DNA of 7,781 nucleotides from Planctomycetota bacterium (GTDB lineage Bacteria; Planctomycetota; Planctomycetia; Isosphaerales; Isosphaeraceae), in assembly GCA_021778575.1 (NCBI GenBank), contig JAJYCH010000198.1:1-7781 (forward strand), in the 5' to 3' direction. The translations under genes were made by a program, and so were the position numbers. Each line of letters begins with the position of its first letter. Position 1 is the first letter of the stretch. Shown here in pieces: positions 1-5,583 of this stretch. Under the pieces are notes generated by a model that worked only from the letters and a program-made list of their open reading frames with translations, was not told the origin of the DNA and ran no database searches.

Positions 1-303
1 CCCAAGCAGGCGACCAAGTCCGAGATCTTCGCCGCGCTTGCCGAGAAGACCAAGCTGTCCAAGAAGCAGGTCTCCGAGGTCTTCGAGGCGTTGAGCGAGC
101 TGATCGCCAAGGACCTCGGCAAGAAAGGCCCGGGGATCTTCGTCGTTCCCGGCCTGCTCAAGCTGAAGATCGTCGACAAGCCCGCCACCAAGGCCCGGCC
201 GAGCATCAACCCGTTCACCAAAGAGCCGATGATGACCAAGGCCAAACCCGCCCGCAAGGCGATCAAGCCGATCCTCCTGAAGTCGCTCAAAGAACTGGTC
301 TGA
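1..303 (+). CDS. HU/IHF-family DNA-binding protein (5' end missing)
   Basis: The reading frame is open from the first base to the TGA at 301-303, giving 100 visible residues; the start lies outside the window. HU-type proteins bind and bend DNA as dimers in the nucleoid. The visible part follows the HU fold: a helical segment beginning TKSEIFAALAEKTKLSKK, a second helix QVSEVFEALSELIAKDL, a glycine turn and beta strands (GIFVVPGLLKLKIV), then the DNA-binding arm with the intercalating-proline context NPFTKEP, and a basic C-terminal helix. Compared with a typical 90-residue HU, the strand region is lysine/proline-rich and the arm (MMTKAKPARKAIK) is strongly basic, a variant I associate with planctomycetes. 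The residues before TKSE (PKQA) hint at a basic or proline-rich N-terminal extension that cannot be seen. Family assignment is secure; its role relative to other HU paralogues is unknown. Confidence 0.9.
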   Translation, partial: PKQATKSEIFAALAEKTKLSKKQVSEVFEALSELIAKDLGKKGPGIFVVPGLLKLKIVDKPATKARPSINPFTKEPMMTKAKPARKAIKPILLKSLKELV

Positions 304-332
304 TTGGCGAAATCAGCCGGGCAAAATTCACG

Positions 333-374
333 AAACGGGCCGATCGATTCATTCGATCGGCCCGTTTTCGTTTT
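333..374 (+). terminator. Rho-independent terminator after the HU gene
   Basis: A perfect 15-bp inverted repeat (333-347 and 353-367, arm aaacgggccgatcga) encloses the 5-nt loop ttcat and runs into a T-rich tail (ttttcgttttc). It lies 30 bp after the HU stop codon. Because the arm starts with AAA, the complementary strand also reads as a stem ending in TTT followed by T-rich sequence (gaatttt), so it may also stop read-through from the convergent M3 peptidase gene. Confidence 0.85.
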
Positions 375-467
375 CAGGATGGCTCAAAACGAATTCCGGG
401 ATGGTCAATGCATTGAGACGAAATCCGGCGAATGGAATCGCCAAGCTCGCCGAAGGAGAAGGGTTGT

Positions 468-541
468 CCGGGGTTCGTTACTCCGAAACCCCGGCTGATG
501 GCCATCGCGTGAAACCGCGGTTCCGGTTGACCGGAGACCGC
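468..541. other. Two hairpins in the convergent HU/M3 intergenic region
   Basis: Between the HU terminator and the end of the M3 gene no coding signal is convincing. Two inverted repeats are visible. The first pairs ccggggtt (468-475) with aaccccgg (487-494). The second pairs gcggttccggt (517-527) with accggagaccgc (530-541), with one bulged base and a very tight loop. Read on the minus strand, the second lies 44 nt past the M3 stop codon and is followed by GGTTTCAC, so it could be a weak terminator for that gene. Neither has a good T-run. Confidence 0.3.
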
Positions 542-584
542 TGTCACCCCGCCGATCTCTTCTCGATCGCCGGGAATGATCGCT

Positions 585-2306
585 TCAGGGCTTGAGCTGA
601 TCGAGTTCGCGACCGATGGCGTCCATTAGCGGTTCGAGGCTGGACTTGGTGAACTCGAACTTCGCGCCGGCGGCGGCGAACAGTTCGGGGAGCGGCCGGG
701 CGCCGCCGATCGCCAGGGCCTTGCGATAGTCGGCCACGGCCCCCGGCCGGTCGACCAGGCTCCGCCGCCAGATTTGCAACGCACCGAGCTGCGCGATCCC
801 GTATTCAATGTAATAGAACGGATACAAGAAGATATGGAGCTGACGGTGCCAGCCATTGGACCGGGCGTCCTCCAGGCCCGACCAGTCGACCGTGCCGCCG
901 AAGCGGTCGAGCAGCGCGTTCCAGGCGGCCCGTCGGTCGTCGCGGCTGTGGCCGGGATGGGCGTAGATCCAGTGCTGAAAGGCGTCGACCGTGGCGATCC
1001 AGGGAAGGATGGTGACGATCCCTTCGAGAAGCTGCCGGTACGACCGGTTGGCGTCGTCCTCGTTGTAGAACAGCGAGAGGTTCCGGGCTCCGAGCAGCTC
1101 CATCGACATCGAGGCGACTTCGCAGAACTCGATCGGGCTCTCGCGGTAGGCCGCCAAGGGCTCACCCCGGCTGGCCAGGGCGTGAAAGGCGTGCCCCCCT
1201 TCGTGCAGGAGCGTCCGGACATCGCCGTCGACTCCCACCGCGTTCATGAAGATGAACGGTAACCGGTCGTCTTCGAGCGTTGTCTGATATCCGCCCGGCG
1301 CCTTCCCTTTGCGGTTGGCAAGGTCGAGCAACTGATTTTGACGGAGATAGGCGAACTGGGCACCAAGTTCCGGGTCAACGTCCGAGAAGATCGCCTCGGT
1401 CCCTTCGGCCAGCTTTTCGACCTGGTCGAACGGTCGGAGCGGTGGCCGGCCGAGCGGGTCGACCGAGACGTCCCAGGGACGGAGATGGGGGACGCCCAGA
1501 GCCGATCGTCGCTCCTCCTGGAGCCGACGGGCGAGCGGGACGACGACCTCGGCGATCGCGTCCTGGAACGCCACGGCCTCGGGCACGCCGTAGTCGAACC
1601 GTTCGCGGTGTCGGTAAGCGTACTCGGTGAAGCTGGCGAACCCGGCCTCCTTGGCGATCTCCTGACGGAGCTCGATCATCCGGTCGAACAGGTCGTCAAT
1701 CGCGTCGCGATCGACCAGGCGCCGGGCGGCGACCAGTTCCCAGGCTTCCTGACGGAGCGAGCGGTCGGTCTCTTCGAGAAACGGGGCCATCTGCGACGGG
1801 GTCCGCTCCTGACCCTGAAAAGTCACCGTCATCGCGCCGATGATCTTCTGATATTGCTGGTCGAGTTCGGCCAGCGCGGTTTCGCGGGGGATATTCGCCT
1901 CGCGATAGAGCGTCCGGCGGTTCTCCTGAGCGCGATCGAAGACGTGGTAGCGCTCCTTCGAGAGTCCCGAGCGATGCGGCGAGTCGAGATAGCGGTTGCG
2001 GATCTCGTTGAGCAGCGGCTTGAGTTTCGGCTCGATATCGCGGACGAAGGCCAGGTGTGCGGCCTCGCGCTCGGGGTCGTCGGTCTGGCAGGTCATGGCG
2101 ACGTACCGCCGGACCCCTTCCTCGGAGACCGCGCCGCTCAGCTCGCCGAGGTCGAACAACCACGCTTCGAGATCCTCGGGCGACTCGATCGGCCGACCGA
2201 GAAGCTGCCGGTACCACGGCTCGATCTGATCCCAGGTCTTGAATTCAGCCTCGTTCGGCAACCAGCGATGGGTGAAATTCTCGGGAACGTAAACGGTCGA
2301 GGCCAT
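585..2306 (-). CDS. M3 family zinc oligoendopeptidase (PepF-like)
   Basis: This 573-residue protein is a metallopeptidase of MEROPS family M3, oligoendopeptidase subgroup, which cleaves short peptides in the cytoplasm. The zinc-binding motif HEGGH is at residues 368-372 (H368, catalytic E369, H372), and the third ligand is best placed at E396 in the segment ESPIEFCEVASM, the correct distance downstream. A C-terminal histidine/tyrosine block (H491, Y495, Y498-Y499, Y502; HIFLYPFYYIEYG) matches the M3 region that contacts substrate and stabilises the transition state. The long helical N-terminal part (about 1-240) fits the substrate-channel lid. There is no signal peptide or membrane segment. 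Length is normal for the roughly 550-600 residue PepF-like subgroup. The ATG at 2306 is supported by protein homology from residue 1 (VYVPENFTHRW); AGGA lies 10 nt upstream, a weak ribosome site. It is convergent with the HU gene and separated from the upstream membrane protein gene by a palindromic repeat, so it probably has its own promoter. All catalytic residues appear intact. Confidence 0.93.
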   Translation of the reverse strand: MASTVYVPENFTHRWLPNEAEFKTWDQIEPWYRQLLGRPIESPEDLEAWLFDLGELSGAVSEEGVRRYVAMTCQTDDPEREAAHLAFVRDIEPKLKPLLNEIRNRYLDSPHRSGLSKERYHVFDRAQENRRTLYREANIPRETALAELDQQYQKIIGAMTVTFQGQERTPSQMAPFLEETDRSLRQEAWELVAARRLVDRDAIDDLFDRMIELRQEIAKEAGFASFTEYAYRHRERFDYGVPEAVAFQDAIAEVVVPLARRLQEERRSALGVPHLRPWDVSVDPLGRPPLRPFDQVEKLAEGTEAIFSDVDPELGAQFAYLRQNQLLDLANRKGKAPGGYQTTLEDDRLPFIFMNAVGVDGDVRTLLHEGGHAFHALASRGEPLAAYRESPIEFCEVASMSMELLGARNLSLFYNEDDANRSYRQLLEGIVTILPWIATVDAFQHWIYAHPGHSRDDRRAAWNALLDRFGGTVDWSGLEDARSNGWHRQLHIFLYPFYYIEYGIAQLGALQIWRRSLVDRPGAVADYRKALAIGGARPLPELFAAAGAKFEFTKSSLEPLMDAIGRELDQLKP

Positions 2307-2454
2307 GGCATGGGAGTCCTGGTAAACCGGGCGAAGGGCGACGGTCCTTCAGTCGCTCCATCAAACTACCCGGTCGACCACCCCTCTGGCCAGCCGGATT
2401 GACTCGCCGATCGAGTGGGGTCTGCCCGGATTTTCTGGGGGGGGCCTGCCGAGC

Positions 2455-2529
2455 CGTAGGGTGGGTCGAGCCTGAATGAGCCCCACCACGCATTCATGGT
2501 GGGGCTCGTTGCACTCGACCCAGCTTACG
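2455..2529. repeat. 75-bp imperfect palindrome, REP-like pair (family A)
   Basis: Left arm 2455-2488 begins cgtagggtgggtcgag. The right arm 2495-2529, read on the other strand, begins cgtaagctgggtcgag, and both end in gagccccacca; the arms differ by a few substitutions and one indel. The central stem gagccccacca / tggtggggctc is 11 bp with an 8-nt loop. Each arm starts with GTAG (left) or GTAA (right) followed by a GGTGGG...CCCACC mini-hairpin, the arrangement of an inverted REP pair. It sits between the stop of the small membrane protein gene and the start of the M3 gene, both minus strand. The left arm matches 28 of 34 bases of the copy at 5398-5431. It might act as an mRNA end structure, but the origin is probably a dispersed element. 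Confidence 0.8.
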
Positions 2530-2588
2530 AATCGACGTGGGACAACGTGAAAATCGAAGATAACAATGTCCCGGACCGTGCTCCCGCG

Positions 2589-2987
2589 CTACCCGGCGTT
2601 TCTGAAGAGTAAGAGAAAGAGGTTCAAAATCAAGGCGATCCCGAGGGCCGTCATTCCCAGTGTGATCGCCAGGTTCAGGCCCAATCCGACCAACCAGAAA
2701 ACGAAGCCAACGACCCCACCACGGTCGATCCCCCGGCTCATCGGACCTCGCGCCGCCAGGTTTCCCAGCCTGGTCCCGATGCTGATGAAGATCAGCACCG
2801 AACAGGACAGAATCCAGACGGCGACGAAACTGAGAACCATCCCCGACCACGACGAATCCGAAGGTCGTGCCAGAGCCTTGATCCCGCCGAAGACCAACGA
2901 CGCGACAACCACGCCAACGACCAGGTGCCAGAGCTTGAGCTTCCGAAGTCGCGGACGACGATCGAGGACAACAACTCGGTCACGCAT
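2589..2987 (-). CDS. Small multi-pass membrane protein, unknown function
   Basis: I do not recognise this 132-residue protein. It has a basic cytoplasmic N-terminus (RDRVVVLDRRPRLRKLKL, about 2-19), then hydrophobic segments at roughly 20-38, 47-72 and 90-128; the last is long enough for two helices joined by a glycine, giving three or four membrane spans. The positive-rich start suggests an N-in orientation. The frame stays open upstream to an ATG at 3170, but I chose the ATG at 2987 because the extra 61 residues are polar, low in coding character and cross the divergent promoter region, and because membrane proteins of this type commonly begin just before the basic stretch. CAGGG lies about 10 nt upstream as a possible ribosome site. 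It is divergent from the small gene at 3182. Coding is likely from clear hydrophobic periodicity; function is unknown. Confidence 0.72.
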   Translation of the reverse strand: MRDRVVVLDRRPRLRKLKLWHLVVGVVVASLVFGGIKALARPSDSSWSGMVLSFVAVWILSCSVLIFISIGTRLGNLAARGPMSRGIDRGGVVGFVFWLVGLGLNLAITLGMTALGIALILNLFLLLFRNAG

Positions 2988-3006
2988 GGACTGATTTTCC
3001 CTGTCC

Positions 3007-3022
3007 CGGGCGTTCACGCCCG
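3007..3022. promoter_or_regulatory. 16-nt near-perfect palindrome in leader of membrane protein gene
   Basis: The sequence cgggcgttcacgcccg has two 7-bp complementary arms around TC. It lies 20 nt upstream of the ATG at 2987, inside the divergent intergenic region, so it would be in the 5' leader or promoter of the membrane protein gene. It could be an operator or an mRNA hairpin; no clear -35/-10 pair fixes its position. Confidence 0.25.
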
Positions 3023-3142
3023 CGAAACCTTCAACGACCAGGTAAAAAGCGGATTGGCCTGAAGGCGCGATCCAGTGACCGGAATCAGTCCGTCGTGGTT
3101 TCGCCGTCGATCTTGACTCCATCGCCGCGATCGCCGATCTGT

Positions 3143-3148
3143 TATATT
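3143..3148 (+). promoter_or_regulatory. Possible -10 element for the small gene
   Basis: TATATT lies 34 nt before the ATG at 3182, in a locally AT-rich patch of an otherwise GC-rich region. The only good -35-like hexamer, TTGACT at 3113-3118, is 24 nt away, too far for a standard sigma-70 spacer, so only the -10 part is proposed. Confidence 0.3.
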
Positions 3149-3170
3149 GCCAGAAAAGCCGCTTCGACAC

Positions 3171-3175
3171 AGGAG
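3171..3175 (+). promoter_or_regulatory. Shine-Dalgarno site deciding the start at 3182
   Basis: AGGAG, 6 nt before ATG 3182-3184, is one of the best ribosome sites in the window. It picks the internal ATG over the upstream in-frame start at 3095, whose translation would run through the promoter-like region. Confidence 0.65.
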
Positions 3176-3181
3176 ACGAGC

Positions 3182-3316
3182 ATGGACCTTCCCGTCAAGT
3201 TCCCCAGCGAGACTGAGGTGATCCTCGAAGACGTGGCACGATTCCGCGCGTTGTCGCCAGCGGAGCGAATGCTGGCGATTCGAGGTCTTCTGGCCGATGT
3301 TTTTTTTGATGAGTAA
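3182..3316 (+). CDS. Small protein, N-terminal part (44 aa), ends just after a T8 run
   Basis: This frame encodes MDLPVKFPSETEVILEDVAR followed by FRALSPAERMLAIRGLLADV and FFDE, then TAA. It has a strong ribosome site (AGGAG, 6-nt spacing). The peptide is acidic-amphipathic and helical after residue 10, with no signal peptide or membrane span. The last codons, GTT TTT TTT GAT GAG TAA, include eight consecutive T (3300-3307). A second ORF with coding-like composition begins within this stop region in the +1 frame. Loss of one T would convert the end to VFLMSKSPK and continue for a total of 76 residues. My impression is that planctomycetes carry short proteins of this general pattern (PVKFPS...RALSPAER...IRGLL, then SPKA...EQE...VREFL), but I cannot verify that. 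Function unknown. It may be the front half of a frameshifted gene, a slippage-controlled gene, or a real 44-residue product. Confidence 0.6.
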   Translation: MDLPVKFPSETEVILEDVARFRALSPAERMLAIRGLLADVFFDE

Positions 3317-3413
3317 ATCACCCAAGGCGGCCTGGGCCAGGCAGTACGCGGACGAGCAGGAGATCCTCGCCGAGAAGAATGTCCGGGAGTTTCTTATGCG
3401 TCATGGCTATTAA
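3309..3413 (+). CDS. Small protein, C-terminal part (34 aa), overlapping in +1 frame
   Basis: ATG 3309-3311 overlaps the upstream stop (ATGAGTAA), and the frame runs to TAA 3411-3413, encoding MSKSPKAAWARQYADEQEIL followed by AEKNVREFLMRHGY. Most third codon positions are G or C, as expected for genuine coding in this genome, and the peptide forms a charged amphipathic helix ending in an aromatic residue. No ribosome site precedes the ATG; the T8 run occupies that place. Expression would therefore need re-initiation at the overlapping stop or a frameshift from the upstream frame. I favour this being the C-terminal half of one 76-residue protein with the preceding entry. No known domain is recognised. 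Confidence 0.5.
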   Translation: MSKSPKAAWARQYADEQEILAEKNVREFLMRHGY

Positions 3414-3458
3414 CCGTGAGCCTTTTACCGAAGAATCTCCCCGTTCTGACACGTACCT

Positions 3459-3758
3459 CTAGGGAATCGCCCACTGGATCAGCAACCCGCCGCCGAACAT
3501 GACGCCCAGCATCGTGGCCGAGCCGACCATCAGCACGACCGCCGTCGCCGCCAGGGCCTCGATGCAGGTTCCCAGGCTTCTTGATTCGCCGATCGCCCCG
3601 ACCGTCTGGAACAGCGTCATGATCGCCGTCAGACCGGCGACGATCGTTCCCAGGCCGGTGAAGAAGATGATCACCGCGACCCGGCCGACCTCGTCGCGCG
3701 CGATCCCCAGGATCACTCCGATCACCAGAATCGCCAGTACCAGGTTCCAGAGTCTCAT
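3459..3758 (-). CDS. Small three-helix membrane protein, unknown function
   Basis: This 99-residue protein has three predicted membrane segments: about 3-19 (LWNLVLAILVIGVILGI), 26-51 (RVAVIIFFTGLGTIVAGLTAIMTLF) and 70-96 (AATAVVLMVGSATMLGVMFGGGLLIQW). The first loop holds charged RDEVGR and the second a short polar loop (GESRSLGT). It looks like a compact conserved integral membrane protein rather than a chance ORF, but I cannot assign a function. The frame is open back to an ATG at 3830, adding 24 polar residues (GRDCTIVACRDGRRFEWQW...). I chose 3758 because the product then begins directly with the first membrane helix and GGTGA precedes it at 5 nt; the alternative cannot be excluded. It follows the sulfatase gene on the same strand with an 85-bp gap and could be cotranscribed with it. 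It is convergent with the small gene ending at 3413. Confidence 0.7.
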   Translation of the reverse strand: MRLWNLVLAILVIGVILGIARDEVGRVAVIIFFTGLGTIVAGLTAIMTLFQTVGAIGESRSLGTCIEALAATAVVLMVGSATMLGVMFGGGLLIQWAIP

Positions 3759-3843
3759 CGAGTCACCGAGCCATTGCCACTCGAAGCGCCGCCCATCGCG
3801 ACACGCCACGATTGTACAATCCCGACCCATTTCCGACGACGCC

Positions 3844-5394
3844 TCAATCCTGCGGAACCAGGCACCAGCGCAGCGCCTCGCTCGGTGAGAGGGCAGGGGG
3901 GACCGGCATCCTTGAGCCTCGGGTCGTGATCAGCCGGTCGAGGAGCTTTGCCCGCAGTTCGGTCACGACCGGGGTGAGTTCGGGACGATCGCGGAGGTTG
4001 ACGGTCTCCGCCGGGTCGGCTTCGAGGTCGTAAAGCCGTTCATACGGGCCGGGCGTGGGATTGGTTGTCTCGTAACCGTCGCGCCTTCGGCGGGCTCCGG
4101 ACCCGACAATCAGTTTATAGCGGCTCGACCGGGCCATTGCCTCCTCGTTTTCGAGATACTCGCTGACAACCACGTCCCGCCCCTTCGCGTCGGGCTCGCC
4201 CCGGACCAGCCCGTTCCGGCTCTGGCCGTGCAAGTCGGGCGGGAGCGGTAGGCCGGCGAGTTCGAGGACCGTCGGCATCATGTCGACCAGCTCGACCAGG
4301 TCGAGCACCCGGCGATCGGCCGGCAAGTGGCCCGGCCAGCGAAAGATCAGCGGAACCTTGACCGCGCTTTCATAAAAGCAATGCTTTTCCGCTCGACCAT
4401 GCTGGCCAAGCATGTAGCCGTTGTCACCAAAGTAAACGACGATCGTGTCATCGGCCAGCCCCGAGGCTTCGAGAACATCGAGAACCTTGCCAACCTGGTG
4501 ATCGAGAAAGTTCATCGACGTGTAATAACTGGCCTGAATCCCTTGATAATCGTCGGCTTTGAGGCTGGCGAAAACCTTGGGCTGGTCGATCCGGTCCTGA
4601 TCCGAAATCATCGGGGCGGCGAACTGATCGGGCCGGAAGCGGCCCTTCCACTCATGAGGAAATTTGAACGGCGAGTGTGGTTCGTAGAAGCTGACCACCA
4701 GCGCGAAAGGTTTTGAGGCGTCTTTATGTTGGTTGATGAACTTGTCGGCATGATCGACAAAATAGGTGGATTCCATCGCCGCGAGTGGCAAGCCATACGA
4801 ATTTCCCGAGGCATTGAGCCAGACGGCGGCGGGGTCCTGGAATGGCCGCCAGCGGCGGGGGTGGTCGCCATTGGCCAAGGGATGGGCGTCGAGCCAGTCG
4901 GACCAGTCGTTCGAGTCGATTCGCGTGGCAAAACCATGCTTGGACCGACCGTTGAAGTGCATCTTGCCGATCGCGGCGGTGTCGTAGCCGAGGTCGCCGA
5001 GCCAGTCGCCGAGAGTGACCGCGTCGTCGGGCAGGGGGGTCAGCAGCCGGGTCACGCCGACCGCGTGCGGCAACCGTCCGGTGATGAACGACCCCCGGCT
5101 CGCGGTGCAGACCGGCGAGTTGCAATATGCCCGGTCGAACCGCACGCCTTGTCGAGCCAGGGCATCAAGCCGAGGAGTGGCCTGGTGAGGGTCGCCATCG
5201 ATCCCGAGCGTCCCCCCGGCGTGGTCGTCGCCGATCAGGATCAAGATGTTGGGGGATTTCTTGGGAGCGGCAATTCGAGGAGCCCGAGCCCTCGCCGAGC
5301 TTTCAGGGTGGACCATCGCCGCGAGTGGCAGGAGCAAGCACCAGACGATAATCCGGAGCCGGGAAGGCACGCATTGCGCTGTGAACATTTTCAT
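3844..5394 (-). CDS. Secreted type I sulfatase (formylglycine-dependent)
   Basis: This 516-residue protein belongs to the arylsulfatase-type family (alkaline phosphatase superfamily), which hydrolyses sulfate esters. The signature CTASR at residues 96-100 (in SPVCTASRGSFITG) holds C96, the cysteine matured to formylglycine. Metal-site residues are present: D56-D57 in LIGDDH and D324-N325 in YFGDNG. Other active-site candidates are K144 and H146 (GKMHF), H240 (EPHSPF) and K337-H338 (AEKHCFYE). The N-terminus is a signal peptide: basic SRLR, hydrophobic IIVWCLLLPLAAMV, and a likely cleavage after SARA (about 36), so it acts in the periplasm or outside. The substrate cannot be told; overall length fits sulfatases acting on sulfated glycans or small esters. 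Planctomycetes are known for abundant sulfatases. The start is uncertain between ATG 5394 and ATG 5388, with no clear ribosome site; the leader is formed by a degraded repeat. No formylglycine-generating enzyme gene is in the window. Confidence 0.94.
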   Translation of the reverse strand: MKMFTAQCVPSRLRIIVWCLLLPLAAMVHPESSARARAPRIAAPKKSPNILILIGDDHAGGTLGIDGDPHQATPRLDALARQGVRFDRAYCNSPVCTASRGSFITGRLPHAVGVTRLLTPLPDDAVTLGDWLGDLGYDTAAIGKMHFNGRSKHGFATRIDSNDWSDWLDAHPLANGDHPRRWRPFQDPAAVWLNASGNSYGLPLAAMESTYFVDHADKFINQHKDASKPFALVVSFYEPHSPFKFPHEWKGRFRPDQFAAPMISDQDRIDQPKVFASLKADDYQGIQASYYTSMNFLDHQVGKVLDVLEASGLADDTIVVYFGDNGYMLGQHGRAEKHCFYESAVKVPLIFRWPGHLPADRRVLDLVELVDMMPTVLELAGLPLPPDLHGQSRNGLVRGEPDAKGRDVVVSEYLENEEAMARSSRYKLIVGSGARRRRDGYETTNPTPGPYERLYDLEADPAETVNLRDRPELTPVVTELRAKLLDRLITTRGSRMPVPPALSPSEALRWCLVPQD

Positions 5395-5397
5395 CAG

Positions 5398-5431
5398 TAT
5401 AGGGTGAGCCGAGCCTGAGCGAGCCCCACCA
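5398..5431 (+). repeat. Single degraded family A repeat next to sulfatase start
   Basis: The 34 bases beginning tatagggtgagccgagcctg match the left arm of the 2455-2529 palindrome at 28 positions, including the whole ends gagcctga and gagccccacca. The GTAG foot has become ATAG and the mini-hairpin ggtg...cacc is partly mispaired. No second arm follows. It lies 3 bp upstream of the sulfatase ATG, so on the minus strand it forms the immediate 5' leader. Confidence 0.7.
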
Positions 5432-5461
5432 TCCTCCGTGATTCCGCGGGATGAAACGCAA

Positions 5462-5564
5462 GTAGGGTCCGCTGTGCGGACCGTCCCTTGTGCGATGGAA
5501 GAGACGATTCCGGATGGAAACCAGAGTCGATATCGACGACCACGGTCCGCACAGCGGACCCTAC
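5462..5564. repeat. 103-bp inverted pair of REP-like hairpins (REPIN-like, family B)
   Basis: A perfect 23-bp inverted repeat, 5462-5484 (gtagggtccgctgtgcgga plus ccgt) and 5542-5564, encloses 57 bp. Each arm has the form GTAG followed by a self-hairpin ggtccgc-TGT-gcggacc (7 bp, 3-nt loop). The interior contains a further perfect 12-bp palindrome gtcgatatcgac at 5526-5537. A 5' GTAG foot plus hairpin, arranged as an inverted pair, is the hallmark of REP doublets (REPINs or BIMEs) spread by RAYT (TnpA-REP) transposases in other bacteria. It begins 19 bp after the stop of the NamZ fusion gene and may end or stabilise that transcript. No transposase is encoded nearby. Confidence 0.85.
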
Positions 5565-5583
5565 AGAGCGTGATTTGCGAGAT

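Noticed and set aside
304..595. Two 64-codon plus-strand frames after the HU gene
   Set aside because: They run through the terminator and other hairpins, have no ribosome site, and encode low-complexity arginine-rich sequence.
1338..2402. 354-codon open frame on the plus strand
   Set aside because: It lies antisense to the M3 peptidase gene; long mirror frames are expected in GC-rich genes, and its product shows no domain while the minus strand has full M3 motifs.
2437..2444. Run of eight G
   Set aside because: Isolated homopolymer in non-coding sequence with no associated structure or gene.
2536..2573. Possible terminator after the small membrane protein gene
   Set aside because: Only six base pairs (gggaca/tgtccc) with a loop of over 20 nt and no T-run; too weak to call.
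2988..3170. N-terminal extension of the small membrane protein to ATG 3170
   Set aside because: The extra 61 residues are polar, cross the divergent promoter region and overlap the TATATT element of the opposite gene.
3182..3413. Toxin-antitoxin pair
   Set aside because: Two short overlapping ORFs recall such loci, but neither peptide resembles a toxin or DNA-binding antitoxin, and the T8 run gives a simpler explanation.
3405..3436. Possible terminator between the small gene and the convergent membrane protein gene
   Set aside because: Only a 4-bp ggct/agcc stem before TTTT; not stable enough to support.
4773..5330. 18-nt exact duplication (4773-4790 and 5313-5330) within the sulfatase gene
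   Set aside because: Both copies are in frame and encode PLAAM, once in the signal peptide and once in the mature protein; most likely coincidence with shared codon preference.
4726..5418. 230-codon plus-strand frame
   Set aside because: Antisense to the sulfatase, whose catalytic motifs are all on the other strand; composition is that of a mirror frame.
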